In this document: in pieces, positions 33,866 through 44,424 of the stretch
Numbering within the stretch: the stretch's first letter is position 1
Layout: each line of letters opens with the position of its first letter
Assembly (NCBI GenBank): GCA_030142905.1
Contig: JASJOG010000010.1
Coordinates: forward strand, 117,001 to 181,000
DNA from: Heliopora coerulea
Lineage: Eukaryota > Cnidaria > Anthozoa > Scleralcyonacea > Helioporidae
Reading direction: 5' to 3'
DNA length: 64,000 nucleotides
Notes under the pieces: generated by a model
What the model was told of the DNA's origin: nothing
The model's input: only the letters and a program-made list of their open reading frames with translations
Database searches by the model: none
Program-made: the position numbers and the translations under genes

Positions 33866-34548
33866 TCGCAGCCAGTAAACCGCAGCTAGCTCAACAAGGA
33901 TTTAATCTACGAAATGCGGTGTTGGCTCAGCAAAAAGGCTATATCTTGAAAAGTATTTGACCGATTTCCATTCTACGAAGACTGGTTGAAGAGGAAAGGT
34001 AAGTGATAATATTTCTCGTAACTATAAGTTATAAAAAGATTCCCAACTGTTAAATTTAGACGTATAATATTATTTAGACGTATTTAGACGTATTGGTTTC
34101 CACAGCAAGGAACAATAATGAACGTTATAAACAAATCAACCCATAGTTTTAAGTCTAACACAAATCGAAGTTATTTCACACATTACATAAGAAATGCCTG
34201 TTGTTGCATAGCTGTGACTGTACCAGGGTAACGTGTGACTCTGTATGATCGTTATAATTCGTTGTGACATTAATTTGTCTCAAAAACGCTTAATATTACT
34301 TCAGGAACTTGATTGTTGATTACTGAACCTTATACTAGCGCACAGAATACTTTTATTCCACCAAAATACTTTTATTCCATCGATGTGCAGCTTGATCAAC
34401 AATAAACTTTAGAGATTCTATATGTTACAACATTTGTATATACAGCTTTATTTATACTTACTCTAATGTCCTATATTTTTTCCTAATGTAAATTAATTGC
34501 GCAATTTAGCTGCAGGGCTGCGATGTAATTATTTTAAATAAACTATCA

Positions 34549-34623
<75 letters not shown>

Positions 34624-34940
34624 AGACTTCAATATCCAAGCCTTAGATTAAGCTGACAAAAATAATTCATCAGAGAAAGTCAGAAAAAAAAGAAACTATA
34701 TTGATTATGTGGGCCGCTCGAATGGCCTACTCATGTAAGAGATATACGTCTAAATTCAACAGTTGGGAACCTTTTTATAACTTATAGTTACCAGAAATAT
34801 TACTTACCTTTCCTCTTCAACCAGTCTTCGTAGAATGAAAATCGATTAAATACTTTTCAAGATATAGCCATTTTACTGAGCCAACACCGCATTTCGTAGA
34901 TTAATTCCTTGTTGAGCTGGCTGCGGTCTACTGGCTGCGA
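33866..34940. mobile_element. Foldback element with ~200 bp arms
   Basis: Arms 33866-34067 and 34743-34940 are inverted copies at about 88-90 percent by eye, sharing TCTACGAAATGCGGTGTTGG, TATATCTTGAAAAGTATTT, CTACGAAGACTGGTTGAAGA and TAGACGTATA. Each arm contains GAGGAAAGGTAAGT, a good splice-donor match. The 675 bp spacer is non-coding and includes an (ATCT)n tract at 34549-34623. No transposase is encoded; non-autonomous foldback or MITE-like origin is inferred. Confidence 0.6.
34549..34623. repeat. (ATCT)n microsatellite
   Basis: About 18 uninterrupted ATCT units within the spacer of the foldback element. Confidence 0.95.
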
Positions 34941-35145
34941 GGATTTTGGCGGAGCAAAGGGTCTGGGGACTGTTTTGTAAAAGTGTGGACAAAAACTTCA
35001 GAGGTTCCGACGCGAGTGACCCTTCTGGTCAGTACTTACTCTGTGGACAGAATTTAATACCTCCGTGCAGGACACAGGACAAGACACGTAAATGCGGGAC
35101 AGTCCCGCACGATCCGGGCAGCTGGCGTCTCTGCTTCAAATTAAA

Positions 35146-35713
35146 ACCTTGACTCCCGATAACTCGAACCCTCGATAATTCGAAGCTGGCGCTGACTCGA
35201 ATCAAAATCAATGTCCCCTGGATTTGCTTCATGCTTTTAATGTGATTTTCCCCTCGATAACCCGAACCCTCGATTAATATCCCGCTAACTTGAAGTGAAA
35301 TTGTTTTCACTTCAAGTTATTTTATTTATAATTTTCCCCTCTTAACTCGAACCTCATTTGTCAATAAAGTGTAACGATGTCAAAACAACTCAAAACATTT
35401 ATTTGAATCAAACTGAGCAGCACGGATTCATATTGAACCGCTTAATTGTCTTTTGTGTCAAGTTCTTTAGTATCTTGGTATTAAGTGTACGTAAAACGTG
35501 TTTTGTTGTTTCAGTGTTGGCAAAATATCGTTTCGTTTATACTCTTTCTCTTAAATAAACCTGACCAAAACGCACTGTATTTAAATGGTAACGAAGCAGG
35601 TAGACAAAATACATTTTATTCCCTGATTAGATTTCCACACTTTTGATGTCATCTCCCGATAACTGAACCTTTTTCAATTTCCCCCGAAGGTCTAGTTATC
35701 GATAGTCAACTGT
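35146..35713. mobile_element. Pogo/Tigger-like MITE
   Basis: The right end, read inverted, is CAGTTGACTATCGATAACTA next to TA; the left end near 35148 reads TTGACTCCCGATAACTCGAA. Further CTCGATAATTCGAA and CTCGATAACCCGAA words repeat inside. CAGT-beginning ends with a TA target and GATAACTCGAAC subterminal words are typical of Tigger/pogo elements (family knowledge). The left tip is degraded. No transposase frame is present. Confidence 0.45.
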
Positions 35714-36703
35714 ATTTTTGTTTATGTATTGTGTAAGGTGTATTTTTCAATTAGAAATTGAAGTCATTTCCGCTCATCGTTGGGGAACGAGTACTGTTTT
35801 GCGTTGTCTTTCAAAAATTTCAACATTACATTTACGAACTTGTAATTTGGTAGTGAAAATTCACTTTTGCTAACGAGCAATTTTGTATTTGGAAAATGTA
35901 ACTTTTTATAACTGATGATTCGAATTAAGTATTGAGTAATTTTTAACAAACTGGAAATGGAATTAATTCCTTTTAGACGAGATATTTTACACCACCGTTA
36001 CTTAGCTAATATTGATGACATTGACAAATGAAAATGAAAATTAGCTTGTAATGGGAAATACGTCGGGTCTGAAAAGGTTAATAGAAAAATAAACAGTTGG
36101 AATATGTTCTTGCATAAGCCTGTTGCTAGGGAGGCTTTTGGTGTTTGAATTTCCTGCGTCGCCCGTCACAAGACCGAACAAAGTACTTATTTGTCATAAA
36201 GTGGTAGAAAGGATAATAAGTGACACATGCAGTGAAAATCATTGTATGCCTGTAACCCCACAACAGCAAGGAAGTAGAAAATCCTTACAAACACTAGATG
36301 TGTGAACGGTATACAAGCGTGTACGTTATTTGAACATCGTTATTACTCGTCTGAAGCGCAAAAAGAGCATTTTTTACACTGACAACTATATTTGGGTCTT
36401 AATTAAAACCTGTTCAGTACGTTCAAGCCTTACGCTGGGGACTTTCACGTTGTTCTAGAAGGTGAAAAAAAAAGTTCTCATTCGGAATCCAATGCCATGG
36501 TCATTGGGGAAAAGTTTGCACTTTATAAATTAAGTTTCCTATTACACATGCAGTGATTGGTCAGTTACCGCGTTTATATCAGGCTATAGCATTGCGTGAC
36601 GCCAGTATTTGTTCTTGGCGCGAATTGGAAGCTCTGGTTGGCTTATGAACCAAAAGGGAGAACTTACCATTTGTTAATGAAAATAATGTTGTTAATTATA
36701 TGC
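35714..36703. other. Intergenic sequence, no gene seen
   Basis: No supported coding frame or element. The longest frames are about 60 codons and lack protein-like character. Confidence 0.35.
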
Positions 36704-36862
36704 CCCAGCCGGGAATCGAACCCAAAGTCTCCGAATTTACGTATCGGGGCTCTGACCTCTGAGCTACTGAGACACGGACAGGACAGTCAGAAATTTTCAT
36801 ATATACAGAATTGGCCACCATTCTCAATTCTCTAACCGGAAGACATCTCATCTTCACAATGT
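36704..36862 (-). mobile_element. tRNA-like SINE fragment, inverted copy 1
   Basis: On the minus strand the sequence passes GAAGATGAGATGTCTTCCGG and TGGTGGCCAATTC into a tRNA-like part with A box TCAGTAGCTCAGAGGTCAGA, an anticodon-like arm CCGA..TCGG and B box GGGTTCGATTCCC. An inverted homologue lies at 38826-38972, on the other side of the AT-rich block that holds the Tc1 element. Confidence 0.55.
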
Positions 36863-36920
36863 ATATATAATTATTACCGTCATATCGTATATATAATTAT
36901 GATCGTATCAAAATCCTCTC

Positions 36921-36972
<52 letters not shown>

Positions 36973-37046
36973 TAAATACAGAAGACAAAATTTTGCTGTC
37001 GCTACTCTGAGTTTCACGCGCTGAGGCGATCATCAGGCAATATATA

Positions 37047-37092
<46 letters not shown>
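36921..37092 (-). repeat. AT-microsatellite block with a divergent hammerhead-like motif
   Basis: Two (TA)n tracts (36924-36971 and about 37055-37092) enclose 36971-37045. On the minus strand this contains CCTGATGATCGCC, then GCGTGAAACTC and AGAGTAGCGA: CUGAUGA, an imperfect stem II (CGC/GCG with a bulge), GAAA, a 3 bp stem III (ACU/AGU) and GUA as cleavage triplet, with stem I TTGC/GCGA. The stem II defect makes activity doubtful. The words AAGACAAAATTTTGCTGT recur at 47144-47161 beside another (TA)n block. Confidence 0.4.
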
Positions 37093-37095
<3 letters not shown>

Positions 37096-38479
37096 TGGTG
37101 GTCAAAAAGAATCGATCATGTTAAGATTTACGTTACTTTCTGCTTACATAGGCAGACAAGAAGCACATCGTACACCAACAGCCTACAGAGTTATAGTAAT
37201 GAATGGTTTGGATAGATTGAGATGTGTCCCATAATATTTGTAGAGATGTTCTGTTTTTAAAGTGTTTTATAGCATACGCTAAATGAATTTCAAATCTTAC
37301 AAGAAAGGGTTGTTGGCCTGTCACAAATTGGAAGATACGGAATCGTGGGTCCAAAGAGAAGAATCAGTTTGGAAGATCGAGGAAAAGTGCTGGCATTATC
37401 CGAGGAAGGCTACACACAGCGTGAAATTGCTGCTCGTGTGGGTTGTGCTCAAAGCAGTGTCAGTGAAATCCTCAAGAAGAGACTGACTGGTAGTGTGAAA
37501 GATGCCAAGATCCCTGGACGGAAACGAAAGACGTCTGAGAGGGAGGTCAGGCTCGTGGTAAGGAAAAGCAAGTCAAATCGCTACAAGACTGCACAGCAAA
37601 TAAAAGCTGAGAAGCTAATTGAACATGGTGTCAATATCTCGGTTTCCGCCACCGAAAGAAGGCTTAGAGAGGCTGGTCTAATAGACTGCAAGCCCAGAAA
37701 GAAGCCTAGGCTTACTGCTCGCCATAAGAAGTCTCGATTACAGTTTGCACAAGCACACAAAGATTGGACGGTTGAACAGTGGTCCCAAGTTATCTTCAGC
37801 GATGAATCAAGGTTTCTTCTTCATAGGAGTGATGGGCGTGTGTATGTCAGAAGAATGGCTGGCGAAGAGCTAAAGGAAAGCTGCATTCAGACAACTGTCA
37901 AACGTGGAGGTGGCAGCATCATGGTATGGGACTGCATCAGTGCAAGAGATGTTGGCTGTCTTTCTAAGATAGATGGAAAGCTCAATGGAGAACGATACAT
38001 TGATCTCCTAGAAAATTCACTTATTCCAACCGCACACATGCCGACCATACCAGATGGTTGGATATTCCAGCATGACAATGCAACTTGTCACACCTGCCGC
38101 CTTGTCAAAGGATGGTTTAAGGAAGAGGGCATAACTTTTATGGAATGGCCAGCACAGTCACCCAATCTCAACCCTATTGAGAATCTATGGGACCAACTTA
38201 AGACAATGGTCCAAGAGCAAAACTCTACCAATGTCACAGAACTTTGGAGTGCTGTAAAAGCTGCATGGCAAGGCTTTCCATTAGATAAGCTAATTATTTT
38301 AATGAATAGCATGCCTCGAAGGTGCAAAGCAGTGATCAAAGCTCGTGGGGGAGCCACTAGATATTAAGATTTGTTTTCTGTTTGTTTTCGGTGTAATTAC
38401 TTGTCATGATAAGATTTGTTACAATGTTTATGGCGTCACCATCTTTGGCTTCTGTGTGATCGATTCTTTTTGACCGCCA

Positions 38480-38482
<3 letters not shown>
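37093..38482 (+). mobile_element. Tc1-like (DD34E) transposon, full length
   Basis: 1390 bp element inserted in a (TA)n tract. Ends are CATTGGTGGTCAAAAAGAAT and the inverted CACTGGCGGTCAAAAAGAAT form, about 26 bp with three differences; TA lies on each side, though in a TA repeat the duplication cannot be proved. It holds one long transposase frame (37345-38367). Both ends and the frame are essentially complete, so the insertion appears young. Confidence 0.9.
37345..38367 (+). pseudogene. Tc1-like DD34E transposase, open frame without ATG
   Basis: 340 codons, the usual Tc1 transposase length. Residues 1-120 form the bipartite HTH DNA-binding region (YTQREIAARVGCAQSSVSEI) with a GRKRKT linker. 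The catalytic triad is D153 (FSDESRF), D244 (FQHDNATCH) and E279 (NPIENLW), 34 residues between the last two. The codon at the expected Met (37345) is GTG; upstream the same frame has no ATG back to the stop at 37270, and the first internal Met lies far into the catalytic domain. The conserved MVWGC motif reads MVWDC. Thus the frame is intact but initiation is probably lost by one transition. The product would cut and paste the element at TA sites. Confidence 0.85.
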
Positions 38483-38523
<41 letters not shown>

Positions 38524-38712
38524 TCTCTAGTTAGAGCACTCTGGCATGGCTTAGATGTACCACAAGTGTGGCACATTTGAGTTGCCTATATAATGTAGGC
38601 TTCTCCATCTTGCTCGTCAGCACTATACTGATGAGGCCCAGTAGGCCGAAACGGTTCCGTCTGTAGTTATATATACATATATATATATATATAGAACAGC
38701 ATTAGTTTGTTT

Positions 38713-38750
<38 letters not shown>
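38483..38750 (+). repeat. AT-microsatellite block carrying a hammerhead ribozyme
   Basis: (TA)n tracts at 38482-38522, about 38667-38692 and 38715-38745 frame unique sequence that contains the ribozyme at 38622-38667. Together with 36921-37092 it formed one block before the Tc1 insertion. Confidence 0.7.
38622..38667 (+). ncRNA. Hammerhead ribozyme
   Basis: All invariant core elements are present in order. Stem I ACTATA (38622-38627) pairs with TGTAGT (38662-38667); CTGATGA core (38628-38634); stem II GGCC/GGCC around CAGTA (38635-38647); GAA core (38648-38650); stem III ACGG/CCGT with a 2-base loop (38651-38660); cleavage after C at 38661 in a GTC triplet. The very short stem III is typical of retroelement-associated hammerheads, which often act as dimers (family knowledge). 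Neither flank encodes protein. Confidence 0.8.
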
Positions 38751-38751
<1 letters not shown>

Positions 38752-38825
38752 TAAAAGCCTCCTGTATACAAGAGTCGTGTATCACTCCGCTACTTGATGA
38801 AGTCGCCTGAGAGGCTCCGCTCTAC

Positions 38826-38972
38826 GTTGTGAAGATGAGATGCCTTCCGGTTAGAGAATTGAGAATGGTGGCCAATTCAGTATATATAAAAATTTCTGAC
38901 TGTCCTGGCCGTGTCTCAGTAGCTCAGAGGTCAAATCACCGATACGTAGATTCGGGTTCGATTCCCGGCCGT
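38826..38972 (+). mobile_element. tRNA-like SINE fragment, inverted copy 2
   Basis: Shares GAAGATGAGATG, TTCCGGTTAGAGAATTGAGA and TGGTGGCCAATTC with the minus strand of 36862-36704, then the A-box region TCTCAGTAGCTCAGAGGTCA and B box GGGTTCGATTCCC. The middle is shorter than in copy 1 (the anticodon-arm region lost several bases). Confidence 0.55.
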
Positions 38973-41054
38973 CGGAACGTCAGTCACAAACAGCATTTCT
39001 CAAGACCACATTAACCTGGACGATCTACCATCACCAACATTTACCAAAACAGTTTCTATTTCTTAGTTCGTAAACAGATTAATACTCGCCCTCTCATGAC
39101 CTCTCATGATCATGAACATGACTAACAGGTCACATGTGACATTCAGATTGTTCTCACAGACTCCAGGGTTTCGGCTTACCGTAGAGCTAAAATATTTATT
39201 TTTAGCACCACTGGATTCGGCGTGTTCTACAACCTTAAAGTGTCTTTAAATCTTACATGATGTTTATTTTGATAATGGTACGTGATTGAAATTAGTTAAC
39301 GCTAGATGAGGTGTGACAGGATTGCTCTCATGTGGAGAACATTAAAGAAATGCGCTTTCTGTAATAGTTATATTAAGAAACAAGTAATAATCCTTCTTAA
39401 AACAAGTCGTTTTAGACAAAGGAGCTAAATAAGTTTACAAAAAAACAGACTTAGAGGAAAATACATTAATCACGGAAAATTAGATTGAAGTATATACAAA
39501 CGCTAGCAACGATGAAAATCTTAAGAATTTTCGTACAGCTATCTGACAATCATATACTGAAGATATTTAAATTTTACTGAAAGTTTAGAAGTCAATTTTT
39601 CGGGTTTGAACTTTTTCAGCAATTCATATAGACGACGACCTTGTAACCTCTTTGAGATAAGCGAAAGGGACTCGCTGTCTTCTTTATGCTAAATCCTTCA
39701 AATCTTTGTCGTTTCACTTAATTGTCTTGAATCTGTAAAATAAACACTGCCTAACGCCACAGCACGCGCGTGAACTTATTTTCTTCAGAATTACTTAATT
39801 TTTCATTAACACACCGTAACTTCAGCCACAACACGTCTTTGTATCGAGGGATAAAGGTCTTGTCGATGATACCATAATACTGTCTATTGAAGACCATTTA
39901 AGGTTTGCGTGGTTCCTGGTGATAATTGACAGGAAACTATAAAATTAGAAAAGTCATCAGAAGTTTCAAGAGTTTGAGAGATAAGCGGAAAAAATAGAAT
40001 CTTCCAAAAATAGAAATAAACTAATTCTTGTCAGGCACTTCATGCAATTTATTGCGGTAACACTTGTTGAGCCAAAACTCCACTCTTTTGTCATTCTTCT
40101 CCGGGTGAAAGAACACGCAGTGCCCTTTTACTTTGGTAGTTTCAATGTAGTTTTCGTGAGTATCGGAAAACCGTATACAGGATATAGCGTTTTAAGAACT
40201 GTTTGGAATATCTCGCGTCAGTAAGTAGTCTGGAAGACGGCAGATTAAATAAGAGAATAGGATTAACGTTAAACATAGCTACGATAAACATTTTCTTGGC
40301 TGATATGGCATGTTCGCGACTTGGATGGCACAGACACAAAATACGTCAATGTAATACCAAATGATATTGTTTGGAAGATGCAGATTAACAAAACCACATT
40401 TCCTCAAAAACTTTGTAGTTTGCTTATAAGATTATCCTTTACCTACAGTGAAGTTTTGTTAATGCCACTGAAAACTAAAGTTAAACTGATTAAATTTTGT
40501 AGTTTTCGAACGAAAACTCTGATGAACTGTCATAACAGAAGTTCTTTCTGATTTCTTTTTTCCACCAATTACCGGCGAAGAGTTTTGTTTTTAACGCTCT
40601 AAAAAGCCTTATCTAAAAAAACCTGACAAGCGCAGAACTGCCTAGAAACTCACTAGAACCCCCTTGCTTGTTATAAATATTGTAGGGACCTTTTTAAACA
40701 AAAGTTTGCGCGGACACCTACGTACGGGCAGTCTATTTGTAAAACCCTACCACATAGAGAAAAGCTCAACCAATATTTACAAGGTTTGATCACGGCATCC
40801 ATCTGTTTACTTGCGAGGAAAGTTTACTTTACTTTCGTATTTCTAAGACCGTTAAGGGTACTTATACAGTACGAACCACGATATTAGTTTAAATACCAGT
40901 TTTCGTAAAAAGTGATTAAATTGACACAATTCTGGTTTGAAACTATTATAGGTTGTTTAAATTATTAAAGAATACTTCAAAAACTTTGAATCGAGTTTAA
41001 CAAATTGATACTGATGAAAAAATTTACCTGAATTTGATTTTTTGTCTTTTGCTA
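38973..41054. other. Intergenic sequence, no gene seen
   Basis: No recognisable coding, RNA or element feature in about 2.1 kb; the frames at 40042 and 40321 are short and lack domain character. Confidence 0.35.
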
Positions 41055-42445
41055 CTGACCCACAATATTAATTTCATTTCGGAAAAACAGAGTTAAGTGC
41101 ATCAGGGTGAAATGAAAAATAATTTTTCACTGATATTGATTTATATTCAACGTTGATACATTGACATTTACATAGTGATAAACTGGAAAACGTGACAATT
41201 TAACTTTTAAATTTTTTTATTTATTTACATGAGCCACGTGACGTCTGATTACTTCAAACAGTCTTTCATTTGCCGAATCTGTGAGTTTCTTAATAGTGGA
41301 CTTGGAGATGGAAGCTGTGGATTCTTTTATTGCCATCCACAGGTTGCCTTTGGAGGAATACTGCTTCCCATTGGTATAAACATGGCGCTTGATTATAGAC
41401 CATAAGTTCTCAATGGGATTTAAGTCGGGCGAGTTTGGGGGCCAAACCATTAGCGTATCGTCCTTAAATCCAAGTGATTCCAAAAATTCAGTTGTAGCCT
41501 TTGCTGCATGGGATGGGGCATTGTCATGCATGAAGATGATCTTCTTCAGTCGTGACAAAGGAACGTCATCCAGCCATGGCTCAAGTTCATTTTTCAGAAA
41601 CTGGCAATACGTATCAGAGGTCAGTTTTACTCCTTCAGGCACACGAACAGGACCAATGAGCTCATCTCCAATGATACCAGCCCAAATCATCACGCCTCCA
41701 CCTCCTTGTTGACGCCTCAGCCTCGTGGGAGCCTGCTCACCGTTATACACCCAACCTTTAGCCCAGCTATCAGGACCGTCTAAATGTAGCTCTCGACTAG
41801 TCGGTGAATAGAACAAACTTCATGTCAGTTTTCATGTACTTGTTGGCCCAATCCAGACGCAAACGTTTGTACCTTGAGGTCAAGGGAGGTCTTTCATCCG
41901 GACTCTTGATCGCAGCCATCTTCCCGAGGAGACGATTACAGGTGGTTTTTGCAGCATCTGGTAGATCAGCCTCTTCGAAAATTCTTACACTTGTGGCTCC
42001 AGGCATTCTACGGACGCTTCTCTTCAATCCGTTCATATCTCGCTTTGTGACCGATTTCAAAACTCCACGATCAGATCGAGGTTTCCTCTTGGAAGGATTT
42101 TTCAAAAGTCTTTTGACTGTCACAACATGGCGATTTATTTTTTCAGCAATAGCTTCGGTTGTTGTACCCTTAGCTATTTCTTTTATGATAATATTTTTCT
42201 CACCTTCGTTCAAGTCCTTACGACGTCAGATCGTGATTATTGATTTTTGAAACTAAAACAGTGGATCACCTCTTTTATAGAGGAACGCCTGGATTTTTTA
42301 ATCACGTGACCAATATGAAATGTAAACATTGCAACGATGTTCCCACAATTTTCAAAAAAAATTCTCAAATTTTCATGAATAATGCTGGCTATTTAGAATA
42401 TCTACTGCAAAAACTCTTACAAAACTAATACCGTGGGTCGCACTG
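41055..42445 (-). mobile_element. Tc1/mariner-like (DD37E) transposon, decayed
   Basis: About 1391 bp between TA dinucleotides at 41053-41054 and 42446-42447. Read inward from the right the end is CAGTGCGACCCACGGTATTA; the left end CTGACCCACAATATTAATTT is a degraded match lacking several outer bases. The transposase lies on the minus strand (41217-42213). Non-coding sequence 42214-42445 is the element's 5' region. Confidence 0.8.
41217..42213 (-). pseudogene. DD37E Tc1-like transposase, broken
   Basis: Two minus-strand frames make one protein: 42213-41797 (HTH region IAKGTTTEAIAEKINRHVVT, linker SKRKPRSDRG, up to MKFVLFTD) and 41816-41217 (catalytic part, LDGPDSWAKGWVYNG to HVAHVNK). The second catalytic Asp is in FMHDNAPSH and the Glu in NPIENLW, with 37 residues between them, hence DD37E, a spacing known for a distinct Tc1-related lineage. 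Breaks: the codon after FTD is TAG where Glu is expected, a 1-base shift follows within ~15 bases (near 41795-41805), and no ATG starts the frame. The element is dead. Confidence 0.85.
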
Positions 42446-42447
42446 TA

Positions 42448-43317
42448 GATTCAATTTGTTTTAAGCAATGTAAATAAGGAAAGATGAAGTTATATACCGT
42501 GAACTTGGTTACCAACAGCAGTTTTCTTTTACAGTGGTCCGGGCTTGCAAGACGCAGGAGAGTTTCTTCGCACATTCTATAGGCCCGGATTCAAGCTCTG
42601 CCAGTGTCGTCAGCTTTTCATAAAATTATTGGTTTTGCACTTCTTTTTTGTTCAAAGCTTGCCCGCCTCTAATTTTTTTATTTATGGTTTTAATTTCCCA
42701 TTACAATTTCCTATAAGCAAAGAGTTCAAAGGCCTATCAATAGTTGTTTGTGACATTTTTACAGTGAAAGCTGTTCAATTCCCTTTCTTCCCCAATTTTC
42801 TTAAGATTACTCCCGAGTTAAGACGAATGTTATTGGGGGGAATACAAGATTCTCGGCATTTTCTCCGTTGTAGTTGATGATTTTCATTAGTTTAAAACGA
42901 CTTTCAGCTTGTTCATAGCTTTCTTTGGTTTCCAGTTATAATACGGGCGATTCGTTAAATTTAAATCATAGGTTTTTTGCAACCTTTACAACCCTTCAAC
43001 ATCACTTGTATTCTCAGGGAATAGCATGGAATGTTGGGAGAAGCGTGCTTTGCAGACTTATTTCTAGTTTGTCTGCATTTATTCCGAACACGCTTGAACT
43101 TATGTGATTTCAATTTCTCGAGAAATGTTTTTCACATAGATTTACTAATTTCTTCCAAAAATTTTAGCTGTCATCGAAAGGCCGCTTATTAATCGTAACT
43201 TTACTCCGGGAAAACAACACGTGGGAGTCAAAAAGAGAAGCTTATGTGGAAAAGCAACAATTTTGCAAGCAATGTGGTCAGAATGCAGTTTATCTGACAC
43301 AGAAAATTGATGACCTC
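42448..43317. other. Intergenic sequence, no gene seen
   Basis: The 110-codon frame at 42545-42877 is Phe-rich without domain character and is not called. Confidence 0.35.
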
Positions 43318-43553
43318 TTAGGGTTCGCGTTAAGGTTTGGGTTAGGTAAAGGATTGAGGTCAGGATTTGGGTTAGGGTTAGAGTTCGTATTAGGGTAACT
43401 ACTAGGGTAAGGGTTGGGGTAAGGTTAGGGTAGGGGTTTTGGTTAGAGTTTGAGTTAGGATTTTGGTTTGGGGTAGGGGTGGGGATACGTTTAGGCTTAG
43501 GGTCAGGGTTAGGGTTAGGTTTAGAGTTGGGATTAGGTTTCGGTGAGTTGAAC
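43318..43553 (+). repeat. Degenerate (TTAGGG)n array
   Basis: About 235 bp of diverged hexamers with TTAGGG, TTTGGG, TAGGGT and GTTAGGGTTA variants; the best runs are GGGTTAGGGTTAG near 43371 and 43506. TTAGGG is the metazoan telomere unit, so this is interstitial telomere-like sequence, or a hexamer minisatellite of the same phase. The Pro/Asn/Thr frame on the minus strand is its by-product. Confidence 0.75.
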
Positions 43554-44410
43554 CCGCGATTGCCTAAACTGCACTTGACCCAGCAATGTATTTGCTTGGT
43601 TTTTGAAATTGCTAAGAAAATTGTCGCAAAAATTGCTGGCCTAATTTGATCAATAATGATAAGAGTTTCCAAAATTACAATGAAGTCGCTGGTATAATTA
43701 GCACGAGTGGTTTCAAATTGCAGTCACCTCGGCGACAAAAATTGCAGGAAAATTGCTGGTTAAATTGTAGCAAGCTTCGTCTGTGTAGACGAGCCTTGAG
43801 ACTTCTAATTCAAGCAATTCTGCTAGGAAGGTCACTAATGAAACACAAGTTTACCGTCTAGCCATTTCAAACCCTAGAAAAGTTCAGCAAACATTGAATT
43901 TGAGTCAACATTTGACAGAGTATGCTCGATGCATGTTCACTGAGAAAGGATGCACCACTTATAACCCAAAAGGATAACTATTATTGTCAAAGTAGACATA
44001 AGATCAACCTGAAATCTCATTGATACTTTCTTTTATAAGGCAAAAATGTGTTAATAGACGTTACAGTTTTTTCTCAAGGATCATATCTGTAATCTGATAT
44101 TGTGGAAAATTGATGGAAGACGTAATTTTTAACTGGTCAAAAGGTTTATTTCTACGTGACGATTCAAATCTAAGAGCTGAGAAATAAGCTATGTAAACCA
44201 CAAGATTCTAAGCTTAATTGAATCTGAAACACACTCCCCGCCAATATCGTAGGGTCTTTCGATTCCGTTAACGCGATTTCCGAAGGTTTCTTGAAAATTC
44301 GCCTTACAGTATAATGTTCGAAAAAGGCAGTTTTCTCTACAAGTGATTCTCCCTGGCGCACTCTGATCTTTGCTAAAGAAGCCAAATTGAACTTGAAGAA
44401 AACCGGAGGT
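43554..44410. other. Intergenic sequence, no gene seen
   Basis: No supported feature before the insertion at 44425. Confidence 0.35.
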
Positions 44411-44424
44411 CATTATTATAAGAC

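Noticed and set aside
38911..38975. Intact tRNA gene
   Set aside because: A and B boxes are present but the anticodon arm is incomplete, and an inverted homologue at 36.7 kb shows it is repetitive.
41389..42250. Plus-strand frames opposite the DD37E transposase
   Set aside because: Antisense shadows of the minus-strand transposase.
43145..43672. 175-codon Pro/Asn/Thr-rich frame
   Set aside because: It is the complement of the degenerate TTAGGG array.
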